Assembly (NCBI RefSeq): GCF_004331255.1 | Contig: NZ_SJOF01000007.1 | Location: 1 to 64,000, forward strand | DNA length: 64,000 nt | Direction of reading: 5' to 3' | Source: Acinetobacter sp. ANC 4173 | GTDB taxonomy: Bacteria > Pseudomonadota > Gammaproteobacteria > Pseudomonadales > Moraxellaceae | Part shown: positions 8,375 to 17,423 of the stretch, in pieces | Position numbering within the stretch: position 1 is the first letter of the stretch | Layout of the letters: each line of letters begins with the position of its first letter | The notes under the pieces: generated by a model | What the model was told of the DNA's origin: nothing | What the model saw: the letters and a program-made list of their open reading frames with translations, nothing else | The model's database searches: none | Program-made: the position numbers and the translations under genes

Positions 8375-8399
8375 ACGTCACTTAGGTGGCGTTTTTTTT
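8375..8399 (+). terminator. Intrinsic terminator
   Basis: Stem ACGTCAC / GTGGCGT (one G-T pair), loop TTAG, followed by eight T. It begins 5 bp after the stop codon of the 77-residue gene. Confidence 0.85.
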
Positions 8400-8483
8400 G
8401 GACTTTATTTTTATAAAAATATTTACTTACGATTTTTCGCAAAGCTTACACTGAAATTTAACATGATATTTTTACAATAAAGC

Positions 8484-8882
8484 ATGACTTCACAATGTTT
8501 GCCCAAGATGAAACAAATTAGTCAATTACAACCGATCTCGAAAGACTTATTTTTTAAAATTACTGTTCTTAAATCCATGATGTACTGCGGTGTGTTGTGG
8601 GGATTATATAATCAAGGCTGGGCAATCATGTCCGACCAAGATGATTTTATTTTTCCATTCTGGATGAATAGTGCTCAAGCACATAAATACGCAGAGGTAC
8701 ATTGGCCGAGCTATACGCCTCGCAAGATTACCCCTGCCGATTTTCAAAAATCGTTGCTACCAACTTTAGCTCGATTAAAGGTCATACCTGCTTTATGCAA
8801 TTCTTCTAGTCAAAAAATTAAACTCACCACTCAGCAAATGCGGCATTTTTTCTTTGCAGATGTGCAATTGCAGCCCGCTTAA
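8484..8882 (+). CDS. DUF2750 domain protein
   Basis: 132-residue cytoplasmic protein. The core 'GVLWGLYNQGWAIMSDQDDFIFPFWMNSAQAHKYAEVHW' (about residues 38-77) followed by 'ITPADFQKSLLPTL' matches the DUF2750 pattern: W..GWA, then P.W...A, then an acidic or aromatic-led helix. The function of the family is unknown. The start is uncertain because no clear ribosome-binding site precedes the ATG at 8484, and the ATG at 8508 is an alternative. A terminator follows the gene. Confidence 0.7.
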   Translation: MTSQCLPKMKQISQLQPISKDLFFKITVLKSMMYCGVLWGLYNQGWAIMSDQDDFIFPFWMNSAQAHKYAEVHWPSYTPRKITPADFQKSLLPTLARLKVIPALCNSSSQKIKLTTQQMRHFFFADVQLQPA

Positions 8883-8892
8883 AGCAAATTAA

Positions 8893-8923
8893 ATTAGGTG
8901 TTACCTTTAACACCTAATTTTTT
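8893..8923 (+). terminator. Intrinsic terminator
   Basis: Stem TTAGGTGTTA / TAACACCTAA with a 3-5 nt loop and a run of T, 11 bp after the DUF2750 stop codon. Confidence 0.85.
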
Positions 8924-9020
8924 TAATTTTATGCAATTTATGACTGCTTAGGTATTTGCATTTTGCATATTTCAAGTTAAGTTAAAAGTCAAACAATAAA
9001 CAACATCAGAGATGAATAAT

Positions 9021-9452
9021 ATGACTAAAGTTGTACAAGTCCTTCAAGATAAATCCGAACAGTCAGTTTTTACAATTCGTCCAGATTCGACCGTATTTGA
9101 AGCCATTACACTTATGGCTGATAAAGGTATTGGTGCTTTAGTGGTCACCGAAGATGAACGTGTAGTGGGTATCGTTTCCGAACGTGATTACACGCGTAAA
9201 GTTGCGTTAATGGAACGCACTTCATTTACAACCAATGTCAGTGAAATTATGACGGCAACTGTATTGACCGTAACAACCAACACCAGTATAGAAGACTGTC
9301 TGGAGTTAATGACTGATCGCCACCTACGCCACTTACCTGTGGTTGAGAATGAAAGACTGATTGGCTTAATTTCAATTGGTGACTTGGTAAAAGCAGCGAT
9401 GGCGGATCAGAAGAACTTGATTGAACAATTGCAGCAATATATTTCTGGATAA
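9021..9452 (+). CDS. CBS domain pair protein
   Basis: 143-residue protein made of two CBS domains (about 8-60 and 73-128), ending in a short helix. Stand-alone CBS pairs bind adenine nucleotides such as AMP, ATP or NADH and usually act as sensors for a partner enzyme. Conserved features include 'DKGIGALVVTEDERVVGIVSERDYTRKV' and 'MTDRHLRHLPVVENERLIGLISIGDLVK', the latter with the HxPVV motif of the second CBS. I placed the start at 9021, 9 nt after AGAG; the in-frame ATG at 9012 would add three residues. It has no operon partner and converges on trpB with a shared terminator. Confidence 0.88.
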   Translation: MTKVVQVLQDKSEQSVFTIRPDSTVFEAITLMADKGIGALVVTEDERVVGIVSERDYTRKVALMERTSFTTNVSEIMTATVLTVTTNTSIEDCLELMTDRHLRHLPVVENERLIGLISIGDLVKAAMADQKNLIEQLQQYISG

Positions 9453-9472
9453 TGAAATATAGGTCAATGCAT

Positions 9473-9501
9473 AAAAAAGGTCAGCACTTGCTGACCTTTT
9501 T
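9473..9501. terminator. Bidirectional terminator between the CBS gene and trpB
   Basis: Stem GGTCAGC / GCTGACC, loop ACTT, flanked by A-run and T-run, so it can terminate transcription from both sides. Confidence 0.88.
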
Positions 9502-9512
9502 AAATGTACGCT

Positions 9513-10721
9513 TTAATTGAGACCAAGTTTGTCTGCAACATAATCAGAATCTTTATCACCACGACCTGATAAATTCACTACGATTTTCACATCTTTGGGT
9601 AATTGGGGTGCTTCACGTAATGCCCATGCGACTGCATGTGAGCTTTCTAATGCTGGCACAATCCCTTCAACGCGTGACAAAGTCATAAATGCATCTAAAC
9701 ACTCTTGATCGGTTGCTGTTGTATATTCAACGCGCCCTAAATCTTTTAGAAAGCTGTGTTGTGGTCCTACACCAGGATAGTCCAAACCAGAAGCAATTGA
9801 ATGTACCGGTAATGGTTCGCCTTGCTCATCTTCCAATACATAACATGCCATACCATGAATTTGACTTGGTTTGCCTAAAGTTAAAGTCGCAGAATGCATT
9901 ACTGTATCCAAACCATGACCAGCAGGCTCAACACCCACCAATTTTACCTCTGTATCATTTAAAAATGCTGTAAAAGCACCGATTGCATTAGAACCACCAC
10001 CTACACAAGCCACGACATAATCAGGATTTTGTCCAAATCGGTCTTGGGCTTGGACTTTAATTTCTTTACCAATAATACTTTGAAAATCACGCACCATTTT
10101 TGGAAATGGATGTGGACCGACAACTGAACCAATAGCATAAATATAATTTTTTGGATCGTTCAGGTATTCTTCAAAAGCACTGTCTACCGCATCTTTAAGG
10201 GTTGCTGTACCACGCGTAACCGAAACCAGTTTTGCCCCAAGAATCTTCATTTTTACAACATTTGGATGTTCTTTCTCAATATCCACTTGCCCCATATGAA
10301 TTTCACAAGGAATTCCAACCAGAGCACACGCTGTAGCTAAAGCCACACCATGTTGTCCCGCACCTGTTTCCGCGATGACTTTAGTTTTTCCCATATACTT
10401 GGCAAGTAATGCTTCACCAAGACAATGGTTAATTTTATGTGCGCCCGTATGGTTCAAATCTTCACGCTTTAAATAAATTTGCGCACCGCCCAATTGCTCA
10501 GACAAACATTTCGCATGAAATAAAGGGCTAGGGCGACCTACATAGTTTGCAAATAAGTCTGCAAGTTCATTTTGAAATTCTGACGTATGACGAATCTCTT
10601 CATATGCCACGTTAATTTCATCCATAGCCTCTTTAAGATGTGGAGGAATAAATTGACCACCATAAGGTCCAAAAAAACCTTCCGCATTGGGTAGGTCGAC
10701 TCCATTAATTTGATGATTCAT
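9513..10721 (-). CDS. trpB: Tryptophan synthase beta chain
   Basis: 402-residue PLP enzyme that condenses indole and L-serine to L-tryptophan in the TrpA2B2 complex. The catalytic lysine is K96 in HTGAHKIN. The PLP phosphate loop '[10 protein letters not shown]' and C-terminal 'NLSGRGDKD' are intact. Length and ends are typical. The start has a strong site (GGGGGAATAAGAG). No trpA or trpF lies within the window. The gene instead follows the moxR/vWA genes in the same direction with a 77-bp gap, which could hold its own promoter. A bidirectional terminator lies downstream. Confidence 0.97.
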   Translation of the reverse strand: MNHQINGVDLPNAEGFFGPYGGQFIPPHLKEAMDEINVAYEEIRHTSEFQNELADLFANYVGRPSPLFHAKCLSEQLGGAQIYLKREDLNHTGAHKINHCLGEALLAKYMGKTKVIAETGAGQHGVALATACALVGIPCEIHMGQVDIEKEHPNVVKMKILGAKLVSVTRGTATLKDAVDSAFEEYLNDPKNYIYAIGSVVGPHPFPKMVRDFQSIIGKEIKVQAQDRFGQNPDYVVACVGGGSNAIGAFTAFLNDTEVKLVGVEPAGHGLDTVMHSATLTLGKPSQIHGMACYVLEDEQGEPLPVHSIASGLDYPGVGPQHSFLKDLGRVEYTTATDQECLDAFMTLSRVEGIVPALESSHAVAWALREAPQLPKDVKIVVNLSGRGDKDSDYVADKLGLN

Positions 10722-10798
10722 CTCTTATTCCCCCTAGGCTACATTTATTATTTCTTACTTTATTGAATGCTTAACACGCATTTGAAAACATGGTGAAT

Positions 10799-11986
10799 TT
10801 AACGTGCCAAGTATTTGGTTAAATCCTCAACACCCTTTAAGGTCATCGGATACATATGCTGTTCAAAAATCTGTTTGATTGCGCCAATCGTTTGGGTGTA
10901 ATGCCAATAATTTTCTTGTTCAGGATTTAGCCATGCTGTTTTATCGAAATGCTGACGTAAGCGATGTAACCACACCTGTCCCGATTCATCATTCATATAT
11001 TCAACAGAACCACCTACCGAATTGAGCTCATAAGGTGCCATACTTGCATCACCCACCACAATTACACGATAGTCACGCCCATAGGTATTGAATAAATCCC
11101 ATGTGTTCATGCGCGTGTTGGAGCGACGTATATTATCTTTCCAGACATAGTCATACAAACAGTTATGAAAATAGAAATATTCGAGTGTTTTAAATTCTGT
11201 TTTGGCTGCACTAAATAATTTTTCACATTGTGCAATATGAGAATCCATTGAACCACCCACATCAAACAACATCAAGACTTTGACGCGGTTACGGCGTTCA
11301 GGCACCAATTGAACATCCAAAATGCCCTGTTTGGCCGTTTCTTTGATGGTGCTATCAATATCCAGCTCCTCAGCTGCACCTTGACGAGCAAACTTACGCA
11401 AACGGCGTAATGCCAATTGCATTTGGCGTGTCCCCAAGATCTGCTCATCATCTAAATTACGGTATTTACGCTGTTCCCAAATTTTTACCGCAGAACGCTT
11501 CCGCCCTGGGCCACCAATGCGCACACCTTCAGGATGATCTCCATAAGCACCAAAAGGAGAAGTCCCCCCCGTACCAATCATCTTGTTTCCACCTTGATGC
11601 TTTTTATGCTGTTCGCGTAATCGCTCTTCCAACATTTTCATCAATTCTTCAAGGGAACCCGCTTTTTTCAACTCTTCACGCTGTTCTGGCGTGAGATGTT
11701 TTTCTAATAATTCTAAATCGAACCAATCTTTGGGTAATTGCTGAACTTGATTGAGTAATTCATCCAAGTCAAACGTTGAAATACCATCAAAATAGTCTTT
11801 CATGCCCCGATCAAATTTATCAAAGAAACGCTCATCCTTCACCATAATGGTTTTGGCGAGCTGATAAAATTCTTCTTGATCGGCAAATACCAAGCCTGAT
11901 GCGACCGCCTCATTCAAATCAATGAGTTCTCGTGTAGATACAGGCACACCATATTTGCGTAAGGTATAAAACAAGCGCACAAACAT
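10799..11986 (-). CDS. vWA domain protein (CoxE-like), MoxR partner
   Basis: 395-residue cytoplasmic protein of the CoxE/vWA family that pairs with MoxR AAA+ ATPases. The N-terminal half (about 1-180) is helical and charged with a Gly-rich linker near 145-165. The C-terminal half is a vWA fold. The MIDAS motif near residue 242 reads D-V-G-G-S-M rather than the canonical D-x-S-x-S, so metal binding may be altered; later vWA elements such as 'VVGDASMAPYEL' remain. It starts 13 bp after the moxR stop with AAAGGAG, so it is certainly co-transcribed. MoxR/vWA pairs act as chaperone-like systems for metal cofactor insertion or complex assembly; the client here is unknown. Confidence 0.88.
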   Translation of the reverse strand: MFVRLFYTLRKYGVPVSTRELIDLNEAVASGLVFADQEEFYQLAKTIMVKDERFFDKFDRGMKDYFDGISTFDLDELLNQVQQLPKDWFDLELLEKHLTPEQREELKKAGSLEELMKMLEERLREQHKKHQGGNKMIGTGGTSPFGAYGDHPEGVRIGGPGRKRSAVKIWEQRKYRNLDDEQILGTRQMQLALRRLRKFARQGAAEELDIDSTIKETAKQGILDVQLVPERRNRVKVLMLFDVGGSMDSHIAQCEKLFSAAKTEFKTLEYFYFHNCLYDYVWKDNIRRSNTRMNTWDLFNTYGRDYRVIVVGDASMAPYELNSVGGSVEYMNDESGQVWLHRLRQHFDKTAWLNPEQENYWHYTQTIGAIKQIFEQHMYPMTLKGVEDLTKYLAR

Positions 11987-11999
11987 GCGTGTTTCTCCT

Positions 12000-12851
12000 T
12001 TAGCGACGTGACATAAAGGCTAAACGCTCAAGCAACTGCACATCTTGCTCGTTTTTAATTAATGCGCCATACAACGGCGGAATCGCTTTAGATTTATCAT
12101 GATTACGCAATACATTTTCTGGCATATCATCTGCCATCAATAGACTTAACCAATCAATCAATTCAGAGGTTGAAGGTGGCTTTTTAAGACCAGGTACCTG
12201 ACGTAATTTAAAGAAAACTTGAAGTGCTTCATTCACCAAAGCTGTTGAAACCTGCGGGAAATGTACATCAATAATTTCACGCATGGTTGCTTCATCTGGA
12301 AACTCAATATAATGGAAGAAACAACGACGCAAGAAAGCATCCGGTAATTCTTTTTCATTATTTGAGGTAATGATGACGATTGGACGTTGAGTCGCGGTAA
12401 TGGTTTCGCCTGTTTCATACACAAAGAAAGACATTTTATCGAGTTCGTGCAATAAATCGTTTGGAAACTCGATATCCGCCTTGTCAATTTCGTCAATCAG
12501 CAACACACAGCGTTCTTCACTGGTAAATGCTTCCCACAATTTACCGGGTTTAATGTAGTTTTTAATGTCATAGACACGGTCATCACCCAACTGGCTATCA
12601 CGCAGGCGTGAAACCGCATCATACTCATACAAACCTTGCTGTGCTTTGGTTGTCGACTTGATATGCCATGTGATGAGCTTTAGACCTAAGCTTTGTGCAA
12701 CTTGCTCTGCCAATAAAGTTTTACCCGTTCCCGGTTCCCCTTTAACCAATAATGGCTTTTGCAATGCACGTGCAGCCTTCACTGCAAGCTTTAAACTATC
12801 AGTCGCGATGTACTGACTTGTACCCGTAAATTGTTGAGCATCAACAGACAT
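12000..12851 (-). CDS. MoxR family AAA+ ATPase
   Basis: 283-residue AAA+ ATPase. Walker A GEPGTGKT is at 38-45, Walker B is 'VLLIDEIDKAD' (about 117-127), sensor 1 is in 'VIITSNNEKELPDAFLRRC' with an arginine-finger RR, and there is a C-terminal lid domain. MoxR proteins remodel or assist maturation of client complexes together with a vWA partner, which is encoded immediately downstream. The ribosome-binding site is AAGGTTATC. It follows a small membrane protein gene by 20 bp, and that gene follows ycgL by 20 bp, suggesting a single transcript from rnd or ycgL onward. Confidence 0.93.
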   Translation of the reverse strand: MSVDAQQFTGTSQYIATDSLKLAVKAARALQKPLLVKGEPGTGKTLLAEQVAQSLGLKLITWHIKSTTKAQQGLYEYDAVSRLRDSQLGDDRVYDIKNYIKPGKLWEAFTSEERCVLLIDEIDKADIEFPNDLLHELDKMSFFVYETGETITATQRPIVIITSNNEKELPDAFLRRCFFHYIEFPDEATMREIIDVHFPQVSTALVNEALQVFFKLRQVPGLKKPPSTSELIDWLSLLMADDMPENVLRNHDKSKAIPPLYGALIKNEQDVQLLERLAFMSRR

Positions 12852-12871
12852 AAGATAACCTTATTTTTTAT

Positions 12872-13255
12872 TTAAAGTGGTGAACTTTTCTTGTTAACTA
12901 TAGAAATTCCGCGTTTATCACTATACTTAGACCAGCAATATCCCACGATCAAACCCAAACCAAGAACACATAAAATTGCAGATAAATTAAACCAGATGAG
13001 CGGGTTTTCTTTAGTCAGTATGCCAAACATGAGACCAAAAAATGCAGGTGCAATCGAAGCATTTGTCCCTTCAGAAACCGTTGGCGTCAACATAACAGCA
13101 AAAACAACCACCCAACTAATTCCACCAAACGGTTTTGGTAGGCGCTTCGCAATTGCATACCAGCACCATAAAATAATGATGCTGCCTAGCAAATACACAC
13201 TGACTGCAATCGTATCTTCAGGAATTGTGTCTAAAATTGAAAGAAAATTATTCAT
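12872..13255 (-). CDS. Small multi-pass membrane protein in the moxR operon
   Basis: 127-residue hydrophobic protein of no recognised family. About three transmembrane helices are visible (near 15-38, 45-65 with a loop, and 85-108), and it ends in a basic polar tail that should be cytoplasmic. A strong site (AGGAG) precedes the start. It sits between ycgL and moxR with 20-bp gaps on both sides, so it is co-expressed. A link with MoxR/vWA (for example membrane anchoring or being a client) is only a guess from position. Confidence 0.75.
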   Translation of the reverse strand: MNNFLSILDTIPEDTIAVSVYLLGSIIILWCWYAIAKRLPKPFGGISWVVVFAVMLTPTVSEGTNASIAPAFFGLMFGILTKENPLIWFNLSAILCVLGLGLIVGYCWSKYSDKRGISIVNKKSSPL

Positions 13256-13275
13256 AGTACAACTCCTGAAAAAAA

Positions 13276-13578
13276 TTAAGCGCCACGTAAGCCTTCTGGG
13301 GCTACGGCATTCGGGTTAATTAACCCTTCTGGTGGCATTTGAATAAAGAAACCATTCGTTTCAATCGAATCTATTACATGTAATACATTTACACGCGCTA
13401 ACTTGCGTGTCTCGGTCAACTCGATATGCATAACAAACGTTGCGCGACCAAAAGCAATACGTAAAGCTTCTGGAATAACGTCTAATGGATTAGATGCTTC
13501 TGCATCATTTTCAGAAGGACGAGCAACATAAAGATACATCTCGTCTTTTTTGCTCGATTTATAGATTGAACAATGCAT
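13276..13578 (-). CDS. YcgL domain protein
   Basis: About 100-residue protein with the YcgL fold: '[16 protein letters not shown]' at the start matches E. coli YcgL 'C.IYRS.K.D..YLYV', followed by '[10 protein letters not shown]', '[15 protein letters not shown]' and '[10 protein letters not shown]'. The function of the family is unknown. I chose the Met at 13578, which matches the family start; an upstream in-frame start at 13620 would add 14 residues. It lies downstream of rnd in the same direction, an arrangement also known in Pseudomonas, suggesting a link with RNA metabolism. Confidence 0.85.
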   Translation of the reverse strand: MHCSIYKSSKKDEMYLYVARPSENDAEASNPLDVIPEALRIAFGRATFVMHIELTETRKLARVNVLHVIDSIETNGFFIQMPPEGLINPNAVAPEGLRGA

Positions 13579-13710
13579 GTTTGGAACATTACTTAACTTA
13601 GAAAACACAGCGCCAAGCATACAACAAAAAATAATCTGATTCAGTAGTGATTATTAACGCAGCAGTCGTCAATTTGTCTAAGTGTCAATTCTTTAAACAA
13701 ATTTGAGTGA

Positions 13711-14853
13711 CTATTGTGCAACTTGCATTTGTGTAGATAAATATTGCTGATCTGCATGTAATACTTGAATGAGCGGCTTGGTCAAAAGCTCATAGCGCCA
13801 TCCTAGTAAATAATTTGGTAAATCTTGTTCATCTCGCCCAGACACAACATGCTGATACACAGCATTAAGCCACTTTTTACGCAACAAGACTTCCTTAGGA
13901 ACCATTGTTTCATTCACCACATTTTGAATGACCGCATCGACCTTATGACCAATTTCTTTAGACGAGTGGCGGATTGAGCGCGCCATGCGTAATGGCCATT
14001 CTTCTTGAGCAGGTAAAAACTTCAACAAATCTAAAATGGTTTTTCCGTGCTCACGTAAAATATTCTGACGAATATCTTTGATATTGCACAATTGGAAATG
14101 ATTTTTTGGATTCTTCTCAACCAAATCAATCATGCTTGAATTTTTAAGAATAAAACTACGTGGTTGATTTAGTGCTTTAACCATCTGCTCACGCCAAACG
14201 GCCAATTGCTGTAATTGCATGAGTTCACGGCGTGAATGTCGATAATTTCCAATATCTTGATAGAGCAAAGTCAGTGGAGTTTCTTGACCAATTTCATAGG
14301 TTAGATTTCGGCAGTCTTCCTGAGCAAAATCTAACAAGTGCTTTTCTTGCAGCTCAGATCTAACTTTTTGTGCCAATGCCATAATATACAGCACATCATT
14401 CGCAGCATAATTGAGTTGTTCCGGCGAGAGCGGACGTGCCAACCAATCTGAACGGGTCTGATCTTTATCAATATCTACATTGAGCATTTGCTTCAGTGCA
14501 TTTTGATAACTGACTTGCAAGCCATGACCTAAGAATGACATCCCAATTTGGGTATCAAACACATTACTAAGTGACTTATCTTGTGCGTAATGATAAATCA
14601 AATCAATGTCTTCACCACAAGCATGAAACACATTCAACTGCGCAGTAAATATTTTTTTCCAGAACCCACTTAAATCTAAAGTTGTTCCATCTAACAAATA
14701 GACTTGGCCAGCAACGTTAATTTGAAACACCCCAAGCTTTGGCCATAAGGTATCCACTTTAATAAACTCTGTATCAAGCCCATAAATGGAGTTTTGATCC
14801 ATGATGGACAAAAAGTTATTTAAATCTGTTTGGTGCTGAATAAACTGAAACAT
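13711..14853 (-). CDS. rnd: Ribonuclease D
   Basis: 380-residue 3'-5' exoribonuclease of the DEDD family that trims tRNA and other stable RNA 3' ends. Exo I is 'YGLDTEF' (D27, E29), Exo II includes 'HACGEDIDLIYH', and Exo III is the 'NYAANDVLYI' region with the DEDDy tyrosine. One or two HRDC domains follow (about 205-370). Length is typical. The ribosome-binding site is poor. ycgL lies downstream on the same strand. Confidence 0.95.
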   Translation of the reverse strand: MFQFIQHQTDLNNFLSIMDQNSIYGLDTEFIKVDTLWPKLGVFQINVAGQVYLLDGTTLDLSGFWKKIFTAQLNVFHACGEDIDLIYHYAQDKSLSNVFDTQIGMSFLGHGLQVSYQNALKQMLNVDIDKDQTRSDWLARPLSPEQLNYAANDVLYIMALAQKVRSELQEKHLLDFAQEDCRNLTYEIGQETPLTLLYQDIGNYRHSRRELMQLQQLAVWREQMVKALNQPRSFILKNSSMIDLVEKNPKNHFQLCNIKDIRQNILREHGKTILDLLKFLPAQEEWPLRMARSIRHSSKEIGHKVDAVIQNVVNETMVPKEVLLRKKWLNAVYQHVVSGRDEQDLPNYLLGWRYELLTKPLIQVLHADQQYLSTQMQVAQ

Positions 14854-15091
14854 ACTGCCGAGTCTAGGAATAGATTCTCTAAAAAGGTATCTTACCTTAT
14901 ATATAACAATTATCTATAAAAATTTTAATTTTCTACTAAAGAATTAGTTTATTTTTAGTATATAAGCTCTATTTATCTGTTTATTGATACTTTTTTATAT
15001 CATTAATTTTTTAAAAATATACCAATCGTTAAAATAACTTTCAAAATTTAAAATACTATTCTCCTAAAATGAACATGAAACAAGTATTGAC

Positions 15092-15688
15092 TTATTTCAT
15101 GCGCATACGGTTATGTACAGCCTGACTTAAGGTATGGCTGTCTACATACTCAAGCTCGCCACCTTGTGGTACACCTTGTGCAATTCTTGTCATATGCACT
15201 GGCAGATGCTTACAGGCTTCAACCAGATAATGTGCGGTTGCTTGACCTTCAACAGTCGCGTTGGTTGCAAGAATCACTTCAGTGATTTTGCCATCTGTTA
15301 AGCGATGCACCAAATGAGGAATCCCAATTTCGTCTGGTCCAATACCATCGAGTGGAGACAAATGTCCACCTAAAACATGATATTTCCCGCGAAAACTTCC
15401 ACTTTGCTCAATTGCCATGACATCTGCGGGAGACTCCACCACGCACAATAGCTGATCATCACGCTCAGTTGATAGGCAAATATCACATATCTCTTCTTCT
15501 GTGAGTGAATGGCATACACAACACTCATGAATATGATTTGTCGCCTCTATCAAAGCATGAGCTAAGCCCACTGCACCTTCCCGATTTTTCATAATCAGAT
15601 GCAATGCCATACGTTGTGCAGACTTTGGCCCAACACTCGGCAAAATTCTTAAAGCTTGAACCAATTGTTCAAATCGATCACTAAACAC
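15092..15688 (-). CDS. recR: Recombination protein RecR
   Basis: 198-residue RecR, which with RecO (and RecF) loads RecA at gaps. An N-terminal HhH segment ('LRILPSVGPKSAQRMALHL') is followed by a Cys4 zinc finger (C56, C59, C68, C71) and a Toprim domain beginning 'CVVESPADVMAIEQ' with 'HLSPLDGIGP'. It starts with GTG at 15688 preceded by AGGAAT. It lies downstream of ybaB/ebfC, the classic ybaB-recR pairing, but a hairpin with a T-run separates the two genes. Confidence 0.96.
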   Translation of the reverse strand: MFSDRFEQLVQALRILPSVGPKSAQRMALHLIMKNREGAVGLAHALIEATNHIHECCVCHSLTEEEICDICLSTERDDQLLCVVESPADVMAIEQSGSFRGKYHVLGGHLSPLDGIGPDEIGIPHLVHRLTDGKITEVILATNATVEGQATAHYLVEACKHLPVHMTRIAQGVPQGGELEYVDSHTLSQAVHNRMRMK

Positions 15689-15700
15689 TATTATTCCTAT

Positions 15701-15728
15701 ATAAAAATACCTCCCTAAAAAGGGAGGT
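15701..15728 (-). terminator. Hairpin between ybaB and recR (attenuating terminator)
   Basis: 8-bp perfect stem ACCTCCCT / AGGGAGGT with a 4-nt loop. On the minus strand it is followed by ATTTTTATAT. It lies inside the ybaB-recR unit and could reduce recR expression relative to ybaB. Confidence 0.6.
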
Positions 15729-15744
15729 AAGCAACCACTTGGGA

Positions 15745-16074
15745 TTAGAACATTCCCGCAAGGCCTGGTGGCAAGCCCATACCCGAACTCGCACCTTTCA
15801 AGCGCTCTTCAGAAATAACTTCTGCCTGACGTGCAGCATCATTCATTGCAGCCGCGATCAAGTCTTCGATCATATCTGGATCATCTTGCAACAATTCAGG
15901 ATTAATCTCGATGCGCTTTACCACATTACGGCAAGTCATAGTCACCTTAACCAAACCACCGCCTGCTTCTGCATGAACTTCAGTCTGTGCAAGCTCCTCT
16001 TTGGCTTTTTTAAGATTAACTTCCATATCTTTTTGCATGCGTTGTGCTTGTTGCATCAGCATATTAATGTTCAT
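15745..16074 (-). CDS. YbaB/EbfC nucleoid-associated protein
   Basis: 109-residue small DNA-binding protein of the YbaB/EbfC family. It has a helical N-terminus ('[23 protein letters not shown]'), a central beta sheet with '[19 protein letters not shown]', the conserved '[16 protein letters not shown]' helix and a Gly/Met-rich tail. It forms dimers that bind DNA like tweezers. It is the first gene of the ybaB-recR pair, with a good site (GGAGA). Confidence 0.93.
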   Translation of the reverse strand: MNINMLMQQAQRMQKDMEVNLKKAKEELAQTEVHAEAGGGLVKVTMTCRNVVKRIEINPELLQDDPDMIEDLIAAAMNDAARQAEVISEERLKGASSGMGLPPGLAGMF

Positions 16075-16101
16075 AAAAATCTCCGAACATAAAATTAAAA
16101 A

Positions 16102-17289
16102 TTAGATTAAGTCTAAACCACGTGCGATATCACGAATAATATCATCAATATCTTCTAAACCAACAGAAACACGAATTAAACCTTCGCTAATACCCGCTGC
16201 TTGTTTTGCCTCAGCCGACATTCTGCCATGCGATGTCGTCGCAGGATGGGTAATCGTTGATTTAACATCACCTAAGTTGCTAGTAATCGATAAGAATCGA
16301 GTGTTGTCAATGACTGTCCAAGCTCCTTCACGCTCGCCTTTCACAACAAAAGAAACCACGCCACCAAAACCAGATTGTTGTTTCTTTGCCAGCTCATGTC
16401 CTTCATGGTTTGGTAAACCCGCGTAGTACACTTTTTCAACTTTCGGATGCGCATCGAGCCATTCTGCTAATTTCTGCGCACTGGTACAATGTGCTTTCAT
16501 GCGTAAACTTAAAGTTTCCAAACCTTTTAAGAAGATCCACGCATTAAACGGGCTCATAGAATTACCGAGTGTACGAATAACACCGTTAATTTCTTCAACC
16601 AATTTATCCTTACCCACAACCGCACCGCCTAAAGCACGACCTTGGCCATCAATATATTTCGTTGATGAATAGACAATCAGGTCTGCGCCGAACTTAATTG
16701 GTTGCTGTAAGATTGGGGTACAGAAAGTATTATCGACTGCAAATAAAGCATCATGTTCATGGGCAATATCAGCAATCGCCTGCATATCACCCACTTGAGC
16801 CAATGGGTTCGACGGTGTTTCAATAAATAAAAGACGCGTATTAGGACGAATCGCTTGTTTCCAACCGTCTAAATCTTCCAAGTCTACAAATGTTACATCG
16901 ACACCAAATTTGATGACATATTTTTCAAACAGTGAAATGATCGAACCAAAGACAGCACGTGAACACACAACATGATCACCTGCTTTTAAATAAGCCAAAG
17001 TCACAGCATGAACTGCTGCCATACCCGAACTGGTCGCCACTGCACGTTCAGCACCATCTAATACAGCTAAACGTTTTTCAAATGCCTGTACAGTTGGGTT
17101 GGTATAACGTGAGTAAGTATTACCTTCTATTTGTCCTGAAAATTTGGCTGCTGCATCTGCCGCATTTTCGCATACGAAAGAAGATGTTAGAAAAATTGGC
17201 TCACTATGCTCACCTTCAAAAGTACGTGTGTGACCGGTACGAATCGCTAAAGTGTCTAATTGATATTCGATGTCGTCGTATTGGCTCAT
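16102..17289 (-). CDS. metZ: O-succinylhomoserine sulfhydrylase
   Basis: 395-residue Cys/Met-metabolism PLP enzyme that makes homocysteine directly from O-succinylhomoserine and sulfide. The PLP lysine is K211 in 'SSTKYIDGQGRALGG', and the cofactor-binding 'SGMAAVHA' and 'VDNTFCTP' motifs are present. The 'NTYSRYTNPTV' region and length favour MetZ over cystathionine gamma-synthase, though the two are hard to separate by sequence alone. It is followed by ybaB on the same strand with a 27-bp gap, so read-through is possible. Confidence 0.9.
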   Translation of the reverse strand: MSQYDDIEYQLDTLAIRTGHTRTFEGEHSEPIFLTSSFVCENAADAAAKFSGQIEGNTYSRYTNPTVQAFEKRLAVLDGAERAVATSSGMAAVHAVTLAYLKAGDHVVCSRAVFGSIISLFEKYVIKFGVDVTFVDLEDLDGWKQAIRPNTRLLFIETPSNPLAQVGDMQAIADIAHEHDALFAVDNTFCTPILQQPIKFGADLIVYSSTKYIDGQGRALGGAVVGKDKLVEEINGVIRTLGNSMSPFNAWIFLKGLETLSLRMKAHCTSAQKLAEWLDAHPKVEKVYYAGLPNHEGHELAKKQQSGFGGVVSFVVKGEREGAWTVIDNTRFLSITSNLGDVKSTITHPATTSHGRMSAEAKQAAGISEGLIRVSVGLEDIDDIIRDIARGLDLI

Positions 17290-17423
17290 TTCTACGATTC
17301 AGTTCTCAGAACTGCCTTTGTGAATAATTGCCAACATTTTGAGCGCCTACGGCATTTCAGGTCAAGGTAAAATATAAAATTATCGTTTAGACTTCGAGCA
17401 AATCTTCAAATAGGTCAATAAAT

